From: Whalleya microplaca
Taxonomy: Eukaryota > Ascomycota > Sordariomycetes > Xylariales > Xylariaceae
DNA length: 64,000 bases
Assembly (NCBI GenBank): GCA_022497155.1
Contig: MU385782.1
Location: forward strand, 1 to 64,000
Reading direction: 5' to 3'
Part shown: piece after piece, positions 1 to 11,131 of the stretch
Layout of the letters: each line of letters begins with the position of its first letter
Position numbering within the stretch: the stretch's first letter is position 1
Made by a program: the position numbers and the translations under genes
Notes under the pieces: model-generated
The model's input: the letters and a program-made list of their open reading frames with translations, nothing else
Told to the model about the DNA's origin: nothing
Databases searched by the model: none

Positions 1-25
1 TGGAGTGCCCTGTGGAGTGCCCTGT
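1..25. repeat. Two-copy 12-bp tandem repeat
   Basis: A 12-bp unit beginning tggagtgccctg occurs twice in direct succession at the left edge. The first ~90 bases keep normal base composition before the AT-rich block begins, so this may be the edge of a different repeat cut by the window end. Confidence 0.5.
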
Positions 26-99
26 GACGTGGCTCTAGGGGCTTCTAGTGGCTTCTAAGCTGCTGTCAATACCTGTAATCCCCTGCCCCATTACAATAT

Positions 100-3000
100 C
101 TATCCTTATTAAATTTATAAATAAACACCTATTTTAAAAATAATAGACAGTATTTAATACGTTTTCAATTAATAACCCTTTAAACTCCTAGGCGTAAAAA
201 ATTCTTAATCTCCTTTTTAGCGTTTTTTTTAAAACAATTTCCTAAAAGGTAAATATTGAAATCCTTCCAGATTTTCGGAAAAGCTTTAAAAAGATTATCT
301 CGGTATATATATAGCTTATTTAATATAGCTTTTAAGTGATTTGCCTTATTTTAATATATTATTACTGCGATTATTATATATAATATTTTATATTACCGAT
401 TTTCTTCCTAAATAGCTTATAATTAATTAAATATATAAATATTTAAAAAGTCTAACTAGTTTAATTTATTAAATAAAATAATCTCGTTATCCCTATAAAA
501 TAATATAATAAAGGTTATAAATTTTTACTCTTTATTTTTAATATTTTAATTAGGATTTTCGGGATCTTTATTTTTTATCCGCCTACTTTTTTTTATAATA
601 AATAAGTAGATTTTTCGATTTCGTTTTTTTAGCATTAAATAATTACCGGCTTACTATTAAACTTTATACCGGCAATTTATATCGTCTTTTAGCTGCTTAC
701 TTAATTTTTAACAATTACGCGAGTTTTTAATGCCGAACTTTTTAATAGAATATATTTCCTTTAGAAACTAAAGATTTTTATTACTTACTAATAATCGAAT
801 AATAATTATTAATTCGGCATTATTATAATCTTCTATATTTATTTCGGCACTTATTTTCTAGCTAAAGTCTAGCTATAAAACCTGCTTAAAGTTAGGCTCT
901 AAAGTTTTACAGGAAATTAAGAATTTATACAGCTAATTTTCGGTAAAATCGTTTTTTAGTGGCTTAATAATAATTAAACTACTAACGATTTTTTTAGGCG
1001 CGTTTATTCCTAACTTTTAATCCTATATTTTTTTTAAAATTTCGGGTTTTATAGCAAGCTTATTTTTTATCTAATTAATTTAATTAAATTCCGACTTTAT
1101 TTCCGGAAACTTAAAGTTTTCCTATATATTTAATGCTTTTATAATTTATAATAATTATCTAATACTTTCTATCTCTATTAGTTTATCGGTAAAAGCTTAA
1201 GGTATTAAAAGCTTTTGCTTTTTTTGCTTTAATAAATAATATAAATTTTTATCGAACCGAATATTCCTTATAATAATTATTTAATTTAAACTCGGGATTT
1301 AAATACGGTATATATTAGAAGTTTTATAGCTAATTAAATATCCGATATATTTTTTAGGTTCGATTTTAAATAATTTTTTATCTTTTTCGGCCGTACGTTT
1401 TATTTTAAGCGGGTAAGCTTAATAGTTATAAATATATATACCGTTTTTACTAAACTATAGATCGCTTATTAACGCTTATACGATTATTAGGTTATATTAC
1501 CTAAAATACTGCCTAAATTACAAATCGAGTATCTCGTAAAAGGTATATAAAGCTTTATTTTAAAATAGTAAAATGTTATATAAATAAGCTATAGCTTATA
1601 TATTTTCCGGCTAAAACTTTTAAAAAAACCTAGCTTTTATTTTTATTTTAATTAATTTGTCGATAATCTTTTAACTAGCTCGCTTGCTACCTTTTATAGG
1701 CTTTTTAATATATAACGGGGAAAGCTTAAAATCTATGCCTTTTTTTTAAGCCTAAAGCTAATAAATAATATATCCCTTAAATTTAATTACAGCTTTCTCG
1801 TTATCGCTACAAATTTTATAAATCGGTACTTTACATTACCTATAAATCCTAATTTCAAATTATTATAAGGTCCCGAAAATATATAACTAAGTTTTATTTT
1901 TTAGCGGGATAGTAAAAATTATTCCGCTATATTTATCTTTTATTATAAGTGCTTATTCCGATTTTTTATACCCTTTTTTAAAGTCGAAAAAATCTTATAA
2001 AATCTTCTAAAAAAGACGGGGTAAAAAATACTTTAATCGGTATTATAATATTACTTAATAAATATAAGTTATAACGTAATAAAAATATTTTATTTATTTC
2101 GTACCGTTAATTTTTATATTCTATATATTTATTACTAAAGCTTTTAACGCTATTAGTTTTAAATAATTTAACCGAATATATTATAAAGCTTTAGAATTTT
2201 TTTTCGGGCGTACAGGATTTCTAAAAAGTTTTTACGGCTTATTTCTTTTTATTATAAAAAAAGTTAATATTTTTATTACGTTTTATCTAATTTTCTTAAA
2301 TAAGATAATATTAATTATTATAAGCTCGTTATAATATAAAAAAAGCTTATTATATTTAATAAAAACTAAATTATATTTTCGAAAAAGCTTTTTAAATATA
2401 ACGTTATAATTTATAATATTATATTATAATAAGTAATTAAGTCTATAATACTAGATTTTTATATCCCTTAAGCAAACTTCCGAAATAATGTTTATATAGA
2501 ATTCTTTAATAAATATTACGTTAATAAATTTAAAATTTTAAAACTCTTTTCTTTTTTTAACTTAAAAAATTTTAAGGAAGATCTTTTTGTTTTATTTAAT
2601 AATAAAAAAGCTCGAAATGCCTATTTTTATTACTTTATTATTTTAAATAAAATAAAAGCTTTTTAAAATTATTAATGCCGCGTTATTAATTAAATAAAAA
2701 GTTTTATAGTTATCGATAATAATATATTTTAAAAGTAGGTATTTTTTAAATTTTATTGTAATATAAAAGCCCGGTAATCCTTTAAGTTTAAAATTTTTAA
2801 TAAGGTCGATTACTGTTTTTATAAAACAGTTAAGGATTATTAGATTTTAAGATCTTTTTTTAGGCTTTTAACCCTTTTGATTACTTTTATTTTATAAGCC
2901 TTATTTTATTTGCTATCTTTAAGAATAGATCTTATTTGCTAGGTTTTTCTATTTAGAAAACTTAAAACGTTTTTTAATTTCGGCTATACGAGACTTTTTT

Positions 3001-4390
3001 AGAATATTAATAGTTTTATCGCTTTTTCTAATAATAGCGTATTATAAAATCGCGTATAATTTAAATATTTAACGGTATAAACGCTTTTTAGTTAGTAAAT
3101 AAAGGTATAGTTACTTATTCCAAGCTCCGGAGTTACTATTAAACTTACTTAAAAATTTACTATCGGTAGATTTTTATTTAGGGTTTAAATTATTAGGCTG
3201 TTTTCCGAGCGTAATAAAAAGGCCTAAAGCTTTATTTCGAGTTTTTAGCTAATTTTTATATAATAAAGCTTCGAATTAATCTTTATATTAAATTAATATA
3301 ATTAGTCGATTTCTTAAATAATTGTCTCTAATAATATTACCGAGCTTTTTTATTACCTAATTAAAGGCTAAGCGAGCTTTTATTATATTAAAGAAATTCT
3401 TAACCGCTAGTATTTTATTAATTTTAAAAAGCTTATAAGCTTAAGCGTTTATAAAAGCTCGATATTATTTCGCGTATTATTTATTAGGCTTAATTAAACT
3501 TTTTTTAGTCTTAACTAATATTTGTCGATAGGTTTTTAATATTATAGTTTGAATATTTATTATCGAAGGTATTAAAAAGCTTTTTAAAGTTTTAATAATA
3601 TTTTAAACTATAATTACTTTTTTTAGAAGCTTATAATTATTGCTAAAACTCTTAAATTAAAGTCGATTATTTTAAGTACTTAATTTTAGATTACGTTATA
3701 ACGCCCGTAATTGTTATTTTAGTTAATAACGGTAACGTTATAAACTTTTGCCTAATTTTTAAAGCTTTTTATTACTTTTTTATCGGTAGGTTCGGAAGGC
3801 TTTTTTAGGGCTTATAAACGGCTTGATTTTAATAGAGCTTACTATTTTTATAGGCTTTTGTTATAGGGTCGGAAGATTTTTATAACTTTTATAGTCCTAA
3901 CTTTCTTAAACGTAAGTATTACTGGAAGGAGAATGTAAGATTTGTTATAGTCGGGAGCGTTTGGGTTAACTAAATATTATATTTTATAAATCTTATAGTT
4001 AGCTTTTAATTAGACGTATTATTTAAGCTAGTTATAACTATTTTTAAAGAATATAATAATAGGAATTAAATCGGTTATTAAAAATATAGTATTAAGTTTG
4101 TTTATAGTTTGAAAAGCTGTTATAAAAAAAAGAATATAAAAAATAAAATAGTTTAATTTTAATAAGTAATTACTAAAAAATACCGGCTTTAAGCGTTAAC
4201 CGGGCTTATAACTATTAAAATTATAATATATATAAAGATTATTTAAGTGCTGCCATAATTACTTTAGTAAAATTATATAAAGATTTAAGATCCGAAGGAT
4301 CTTTTAGTTATAAAAGATCTCTTTTAAGCCTATAGATCTCGGAGCAATATTGCTCCGAGATCTATAGGCTTAAAAGAGATCTTTAATACC
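100..4390. mobile_element. AT-rich RIP-like repeat block (degenerate transposon sequence)
   Basis: About 4.3 kb is extremely AT-rich, full of TTAA, TATA and ATAAT strings. Reading through it, CA and TG dinucleotides are scarce while TA is abundant and some CG survives. That is the expected mark of RIP, which turns CpA into TpA in repeated DNA of Pezizomycotina. No open frame of useful length survives on either strand. The block presumably derives from one or more transposons, but decay is too far advanced to name the family by eye. The composition changes abruptly at about 4390, next to a long palindrome. Confidence 0.8.
4313..4384. repeat. Perfect 72-bp palindrome at the edge of the AT-rich block
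   Basis: The 36 bases at 4313-4348 are the exact reverse complement of 4349-4384, with no spacer. The centre is ggagcaat|attgctcc. Pairing extends weakly outside, since 4309-4311 matches 4386-4388 after one mismatch. A smaller hairpin (aagatcc-gaa-ggatctt) lies just upstream near 4287-4303. Base composition returns to normal within about ten bases of the right end. It could be an element end, a fold-back of two terminal repeats, or a breakage-repair scar. Confidence 0.9.
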
Positions 4391-4989
4391 TATATTATCG
4401 TGACATGTTGGATTAGCTTAATAATATTCAAATTGACCTGATTGGTAGATAACCAAAACACCCCTTCAGCCTCAAGAATCAACTCCCCACGGAATGAACG
4501 AATGATGGTCAGCTTAGCAGGGATGGTAGCATAGTGGCCTATGTGAGTAGCAAGCAACCACCACGAACTACCAATATTAGGGATTATCACGAAATAGATG
4601 TGGATAACTTCGGAATAGTTGATATTGGGTCAAGGGCATATATATATATACGTACGCGCGCGCGCGTGTGGGTAACCAGCTGGGCATTAACTCATAAAGA
4701 TACCCTTGAATCAAGTAATTTGTATCTTATTGACTTGGTACTCAGTGTTTGGACTATTCTTTTGTCATAGAGCATATAAGGTGCTATTACCCACAGACAC
4801 TGTGATAGCGGCCACGGTTTGTGATATATTTAATACTACCAGCTAAGTAGTGTATCTGCTTGAGAACTCCTCGTGTGTGAAAAGGCCGCGCTCTAGTTTG
4901 TTTGCTGATCAATAGTACCTAGTAGCCTTCGTGGAAACTTCCGTTGACGATACAGTAGCTGCGATTTAAAACTTCATACACTCCTATTC
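4385..4989. other. Gene-free spacer with a Z-DNA-type tract
   Basis: Normal-composition sequence between the AT-rich block and the ankyrin gene. I see no supportable coding region. The only notable element is the alternating purine-pyrimidine tract at 4636-4670. Confidence 0.6.
4636..4670. repeat. 35-nt strictly alternating purine-pyrimidine tract
   Basis: An (AT)n run passes through cgtacg into a (CG)n run and then gtgtg, with unbroken purine/pyrimidine alternation over 35 bases. Such tracts, and CG runs above all, can adopt left-handed Z-DNA. Confidence 0.85.
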
Positions 4990-6078
4990 TTACGGAGGAA
5001 TATCTTCGTGAGCACTCAAAAGATTGATCAAAGCTTCGTCACTCGCTCTCTCCACCGGAGTCTTTCCCTCCGAATCCTTCATCTCCGCGTTGGCACCATG
5101 GTCTAACAACCACTTCACCCTCACCAACATGTTCTTCTTACCTCTCCTCCCACCGTGCTTCTTCACGGCCCAGTGCAGCGCGGTGCCCGGATTCCAACTC
5201 TGGAAGCCAGGTTGGTTAGTAAAAGACGAGAAGTTGATGTCAACCCCTCTATCAAGGAGGAACTGCATCATGCCAATGCAGTCAGTGTCTGATTGGATGG
5301 AAATTAGCGCGTTATGCAGCACATTACTATATGTTAACGAAGCACCCGAGGAGAGGAGCATGTCGACTATGGACGGCGTAGTAGGTGTCGAGTAAGTGAC
5401 AGCGAAGTCCAGGGGCGTATGGCCATCTTTACTAATGAGGTTAGGATCTGCCCCATGGTCTAGGAACCATTCCGTCAAGGGAAATGATATGGTTGCCGTG
5501 CTAGAGGAAACTTGTCAGCCGACCAGGGTACATTGGCCATAGGGGATAGGAAGGCTGTACTGCAAGGCTGGAATACGGTCGAAAGAGTTTATATCCCAAC
5601 CGTGGTCGAGGAAAGCTTGGAAGACTTCAACTGCTCCATCCCCATCTCTCGCGGCAAGCTTGGGAGCCATTAGACCAACATGTACCCCTTCATCCAGTAG
5701 AAACCGAACGACGTTCCCCTTTGCGTTCTGAGCAGCTAAGATCAAAGCCATACCCATGTCTTCTACCATTGGGTCCTCCAACGAGGGGTCAGCTTTCCAC
5801 GCCTCCATTACCCAACGGACTCTCTCAATATCCCCAAGCATGCTTGCATCTTGCAAGTCGTTCGTTGCTGATCGCAACCGAACACGACTAATATATTGCT
5901 CCGCGGGAATAGGGAGTACTGTCCCCTCAGGGAGAGAAGACAGAATCGACCCCACGCGTGATACGTGGCCTGCATCTGAAGCTGCGCTTAGTGCGAGAAT
6001 TTCTGGAGATATTCCGGCGTCTGGCGTTGCTATTGGATCGTTATAAGGTAAACTAGGATTATCTGTTTGCATCTCCAT
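4990..6078 (-). CDS. Ankyrin-repeat protein
   Basis: Two exons, 6078-5561 and 5500-4990, give 342 residues. The frame is interrupted by a TGA at 5515-5517. It is removed by a 60-nt GT/AG intron (5501-5560) with a gctgaca branch site 14 nt before the acceptor, and the splice creates PALHTA, matching the ankyrin TPLHxA consensus. Several ankyrin-type units fill the C-terminal two thirds, for example FLDHGADPNL followed by HTPLDFAV, and WLLDHGANAEMKDSEGKTP near the end. There is no signal peptide, and no second domain that I recognise at the N-terminus. Such proteins are protein-interaction modules and are numerous in filamentous ascomycetes, so the specific role is unknown. Confidence 0.82.
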
Positions 6079-6504
6079 TCTGAAAGCGTGGGTGAAATAA
6101 GGGAGGGATTGGAGTAGATATCGCCGCTATTTAACAGGGTGATCTAACAGATATAAAGTCCAATCTTCGGGGAAGGAAGAAGAGAAGGGAAGAGGCATTC
6201 TGCTGTCAACCGGCTGCGCAGTGTCTACCTGCCAATTGAATACGGAGAGGTATGACAAGCCAGACTTGTCGAGCAATTTGCTGGTCTGTGCTAAGGTGCT
6301 TCGTTTAAAGGAGATTGATGCTATTTTAAGGCAGTGTAGAAGTGGTCTGTGCAATGGGTAGTGATATAAGTACCTCTATCCCACATATGTACATCAAAAT
6401 CTGACACATAATCAGTTCGTCTGTAGGCATCTGCATGCTCTAGTCGCCCAAAACTCGCAAGTTCCCTTCATCTCCTTTTCGGATCAAACACTGACACTCT
6501 CTAG

Positions 6505-6915
6505 ACCATTGACAAGGATGGCCTGAAATGTAAATTGAGTCCCTGTACTGTTGATCCAGTATATTCGCCCGGGGTTCCCATCATCCCGGAAGCGGCTTGT
6601 CTAGTAGTTGAGGATGGCGCAATCGTCCCTCTCTGGAACGACCTAACAATCGTCACCAATGACTGGGTAACGGACAGCGGCGCCAAACCTAAGTCTGAGG
6701 AAAAAGGATGCGGGGACTTGCTAAGCTGGGACGTGATGCAAACTTATACAAGTAGGGAGAGTACAGACGGGACTTGGATAGCTTCTCAGGAGATGAGCTT
6801 CACCCTACCGTTGACGATGAAGGCGGGTTGTATAGAGAGAGCGATTGCTAGTGCGGGAGGCCCAAAAGGGCTAACATGTGTGAATACCAAGAGTGATTGG
6901 GTTTTTAAAGTGTAA
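6505..6915 (+). CDS. Orphan exon of an unknown protein (5' end not found)
   Basis: An open frame of about 136 codons ends with TAA at 6915. It starts right after a strong 3' splice signal, with a ctgac branch site at 6491 followed by ctctag at 6504. The peptide has several cysteines and a segment beginning IIPEAACLVVEDGAIVPLW. I could not find an upstream exon with an ATG and a matching donor, so this is either the last exon of a gene with a tiny first exon or the remnant of a damaged gene. I do not recognise the family. Confidence 0.4.
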   Translation, partial: TIDKDGLKCKLSPCTVDPVYSPGVPIIPEAACLVVEDGAIVPLWNDLTIVTNDWVTDSGAKPKSEEKGCGDLLSWDVMQTYTSRESTDGTWIASQEMSFTLPLTMKAGCIERAIASAGGPKGLTCVNTKSDWVFKV

Positions 6916-7598
6916 TTTAGCTGTGAACAGGGCCGTAAGGCAGTAAGATATACTTTTAATTTAAAATATGTTTTCATACTAGAGCTTACACTCTGGCAAC
7001 ATATAGGTACACCAAGATACAATACCCGAAGGCCTTAACGCTGTCGTCATTGCCTAATTCTTGTGACTGTGTGAGTGACTGTGTGTATGTGTGTGCAAGT
7101 GACCATATCTCTTATGCATCGTACCCCTAGACCTAGAATCGAAGGTCATGATATCATACATGGTCAGCTATACAGGATACCGCACTCAGTGATACAAATC
7201 CAGGAAGGTAAGCTAATACACGAAAAATGTCGTCGGTGGCCTCAAATATGCAACCGTAGGTAAGCATCAAATATCTTCTAAATGCCTTATTCAATAGCCA
7301 AGAAAGAAAGAGTTCATAAGTATGGAAATCAAGAGATAGTTGCTGCTAGCATTCATCCAAGCGCTATTACCTGACTCTACTCAAATTCCCGCAAGACACT
7401 GTAAAGTTCTGCACAAGGGTAGGACTGGACACTTAAGGTCTTACTCTTTGAACTCTTCCGAGATATTGCCATAAAGCAATGCAAACCAGTATGGGCATCT
7501 AGGGGGCGATGGTCACTGTAGAGATTAATTGTGTACTTCAGCATTTGAAATTCTCCAGACTCTACTCAAATATTATCCAATGGGAATCGGAAGGGCAC
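6916..7598. other. Intergenic, nothing recognised
   Basis: Spacer downstream of the orphan exon and of the prenyltransferase. Only short ORFs and a short gtgt-rich stretch near 7070-7100 are present. Confidence 0.5.
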
Positions 7599-9005
7599 TT
7601 ACAAGACTTGTCCAATCTTACTCCTATAGGCGAACTCAACAGCATCTGTCCATCCGTTGTTCTGGAACCACTGTTCGAAACCCTGGGCCACAGCAGCATC
7701 ACTTTCGGCTATGGCGAGCGGATTGATATTTAACTTCGGTATAGGCTCACTTTCATCACCTTGAAGAGAATAATAGCAGATAACCGGAGGACGACTCTTC
7801 TTGGCCTCTTCGACAGAGATCTGCTTCGCGCCTGGGCCAAGATGAGCACTGAGGCCGGGATTTTCGGAAGGCGGCGCTTTTCTGGTCGATGATTCATCAT
7901 TCCCTAGGAATTCATCCGAGAATTGTCGAGAAGTCAGCTCGCGAGCCAACCTTTGTGCGGTGTCTTGCGCTGGCTTCAAAGATGCGTCGGAGGTTGACGA
8001 TAGTGCCCCATTAGCCAATACATTATGTTCACCTAGGTCGCCGCGGACCAAGTGGTACAATTCTCGTATTTTTTCTTTATCATCCTCGTTAAATATTGTC
8101 ACTCGACCCCCCAGTGTCAACCAGTCCCACACACCTTCGAAGGTCTGCTCTCGACATCCGATGTAGATCTTGATCCGGGCCTTCTTGGGCTCGGCGAGAT
8201 CAGTCGCTACGAACCTGGCATACTCCTCGCAGTATTTTGGTTGTGATCGCAAAAAACTCTCAATCAGCTCGAGAGAGCTAACGATTCCTGGGTTTTCGTC
8301 GAGAGCTGGTAGTTGCCTGATAGCCTCAGCGATCACTTGCCAGCGTGTGGTTTTCCGCTCAGCTGCAAGAAGGCAGGGTCGATAGTAAACTTTCGCTGAT
8401 GCTGGTATTGCTGCTGGGGACGGCGTTTTAGCAGTGCGGTGTATATCGAACGCAACCATTTCTTGCGACGGCTGGCACGCTTGGCTCATCAGTGCCAACT
8501 GCTCCTCGGGAGTAGATTTCATCGCGGTAGAAAGCCTGAAATAATCTCTCAAAGATAGATACCAGAGAGTGTCTGGGTTGTTTCGCGAGATGAATGTGTC
8601 TAGCAGTTTCTGAGAAGGAGCGGTGCTGAGGGGTGCTGACTTATTCAGGGGGCGAACTGGGGCAAGATCTATCGAGAAACGGACGTCGGGTAGACCACCG
8701 GTTTCCTTGAAATCGAAACTGTATTCAATGGGTGTGCCATCCCACGATAGTGAGCTTCTCAACCAGCTATTGGCATTTTTGCGGGCTGGTGGGTCTCCAA
8801 AGAGCGGACAGATCTGTTCAAGATAGAAGCTTAGAAAACGCGCCTGAGTATCTGGAGGGTACTGTGCAACGTCCAACATCCGGGCAAGATTGCGGCCTGT
8901 GGTCTGCCACCAATACATAGTACCCTTTGCAGTTTCACTAGATACTGACTTTGTCAGTGATACATAGACATCGCTGTCTCTTTGTTTTTGGTTTACTGAA
9001 GTCAT
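7599..9005 (-). CDS. ABBA/DMATS-type aromatic prenyltransferase
   Basis: A single open frame encodes 468 residues, normal for fungal DMATS enzymes (about 410-470). These soluble enzymes transfer a dimethylallyl group from DMAPP to indoles, tyrosine or other aromatics. Family features include the N-terminal YWWQTTGRNLARML (31-44), then SFYLEQICPLFG (59-70), and GTPIEYSFDF (90-99), whose Glu94 matches the catalytic glutamate known from FgaPT2. Later come the Lys/Tyr strands AKVYYRP and RIKIYIGC and the segment WDWLTLGGRVT. ATG at 9003-9005 is the first in frame. A GTAAGT overlaps the stop region, so a short extra 3' exon cannot be excluded. It sits beside a monooxygenase, a dioxygenase and a transporter, as in a metabolite cluster. 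Substrate and prenylation position cannot be read from sequence. Confidence 0.9.
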   Translation of the reverse strand: MTSVNQKQRDSDVYVSLTKSVSSETAKGTMYWWQTTGRNLARMLDVAQYPPDTQARFLSFYLEQICPLFGDPPARKNANSWLRSSLSWDGTPIEYSFDFKETGGLPDVRFSIDLAPVRPLNKSAPLSTAPSQKLLDTFISRNNPDTLWYLSLRDYFRLSTAMKSTPEEQLALMSQACQPSQEMVAFDIHRTAKTPSPAAIPASAKVYYRPCLLAAERKTTRWQVIAEAIRQLPALDENPGIVSSLELIESFLRSQPKYCEEYARFVATDLAEPKKARIKIYIGCREQTFEGVWDWLTLGGRVTIFNEDDKEKIRELYHLVRGDLGEHNVLANGALSSTSDASLKPAQDTAQRLARELTSRQFSDEFLGNDESSTRKAPPSENPGLSAHLGPGAKQISVEEAKKSRPPVICYYSLQGDESEPIPKLNINPLAIAESDAAVAQGFEQWFQNNGWTDAVEFAYRSKIGQVL

Positions 9006-11131
9006 TGTTGTTTATAATGTGAGGTAGGTGAATTTGAGAGTTAACTCTGCAGTCCCTTGAACTTTATACCAAACCCTAGTCAAGTATATATCAACACATA
9101 CTATGTAAGCTCCCCATGAAATTATTACAAGCACGGTTTATATACTCTACTAAGTGTACCTACTTTGCCTTTACGAGTCAGCTGCTTATAAATGAGTGTG
9201 ACCTTTGCTGGCGTCATCGGTGACATGTCGTACGAATTAGCTTGTGAGGCGTGCGCTCTCCCTTGCGCCCGTTGTCCTCTAGTTTGAAGTCACTGGCTCT
9301 TGGCTAGAATATGACAAGATTACCTAGGATCGAAAAGGAAACAACGGGACATAAATATCCCGACTACGCCATATCAACTGATTATATGATTACATGTTTC
9401 AGAAAAGGGGCAAATTGCACATGCACTGTCCTTACTCACTATGCTTACATCCGAGATGCCTGACACACTTCAGCTCTCTAAACATGATCTAAATTGCTTA
9501 TTTCTTGTTCTAGGCATATGCCTCACAGAATTTGGAAGCTAGCCATAGATTGAGTCGTTTAATGGATAATTTTACACGCGATAACTATTAGGAGTCTTAC
9601 GTTTGGTGACACGAAGCTTACAACCCCCAACTAGATATGCCGTGCTTATTTTCAAAATGCGAGAAGCGAAAGTAGTCCGATCATCTAGGTATCTAAAATT
9701 GCAGCTAGAGCTTATGTTCCAAGACTTCGTGGTTCTTATCAAGAAGACTTATAGGAATATGTCACGATAGAGGTAATTGTTACAATGCCTTCAAGCAAAT
9801 GGAGCTCAGCAGAATAGTTGTTCCGAGAGCCTTTTGCTTCAAATGGATCTACAGGGCTTCTGTAAAGGAGATCACTTAGATCTTGCAATTTATAATTATC
9901 TGACAACTATTAGTGATCGTGACAGCATCTATATGATCATTGCACGCATTATGACTGTGGTATAATGCTTATTCATCGCCTGTCGTTGCTTAGGAATGGA
10001 GTCATTTCTGGTATCGTCACTGTACATGCGAATACAAGCATTTGACCTTAAACAGCAACGGCATGACCCAATACAACCAGATCAACCAACCTAGATATAT
10101 ATTATGGTCCGCGTTTCTACTATACGTACGATATAAACGGATTCAAAGGTCGACAACGGAGTGTAGGCTACTGACGTAATACTAGGGATGATCACATATA
10201 TCTAAATTGTAGACGTCGGGCCTCTCGCGTAGGATTTCCCTCTTCGTCAACAACACAACTTTAAAGATTACTGATCAGTAAGAGCTAATTAACCTGCTAT
10301 CTAATACGACGCCTTGTAGATATACAGATCAAAGAGCGCCAGTTACGCCGATATCACTACCAAGAGTTCTACCCACTTCACTATACCATTTCTTACAAAG
10401 TGAGGTTTAAGATCGTAGCATCCAACAACACCGGGGGTGAGTAAGGCAATACCCTTACACTTGATACAAATGCTTGATTCACGCTTACACTTGACAAGCT
10501 ATCACTGACGATAACCCTCCATACCTACCATGATTGGGCAAATGCATATATTCAGAATACCATGCCTATAATCTCGAAAGGTTGTATATTACCTATAAAT
10601 TAAGAGTCATAGTTTAACTATAAACCATGTTAGGGAGAACCGTTCTTAGCAAGGACAAGCTATCATCAAGAAACTTCATACCATGAACGATGGGGCTGGT
10701 CATAGCGTTCTATGCGCATCTTGCTATATAGGAATACATGTACAATTGTCAGGTCGACAACTAGCCATATGAAGTAGTTCATCGACCTTATGGCCGAATA
10801 TAGGGGATAAGAATGATGGTCCTATCACCAACTAGAATGACCTAATAGGTCGCCAAAATCACTTAATTAGGCCATTCATATTTAGTTCTATTAGCCAACG
10901 TTGATCCTTTATCTTTAAATACCTGACTACGTTGTTTACTCGGTCTAAACCCAGGTATAAGACGCCTCTCTTCTCCACAGAAGAATTGTGGCATAGAAAT
11001 GCATTACTTTCAACGTGGTTTCTCTAACAGCTATCAAAGCCTAATTCAACACCGCAGAGGAAGGCTAACCCATTTCAATGTTGCAATATTATTTGCCAAT
11101 AGAGATAACATAATCTTAGCATCTTATCCAT
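9006..11131. other. 2.1-kb spacer inside the putative cluster
   Basis: Only short unrelated ORFs occur (for example 9777-9965) and no family is recognisable. It contains the promoter of the prenyltransferase on its left and the 3' end of the monooxygenase on its right. It could hold a decayed gene, but I see no coherent coding frame. Confidence 0.5.

Noticed and set aside
5515..5517. Premature TGA suggesting the ankyrin gene is a pseudogene
   Set aside because: It falls inside a well-formed 60-nt intron whose removal restores the ankyrin consensus.
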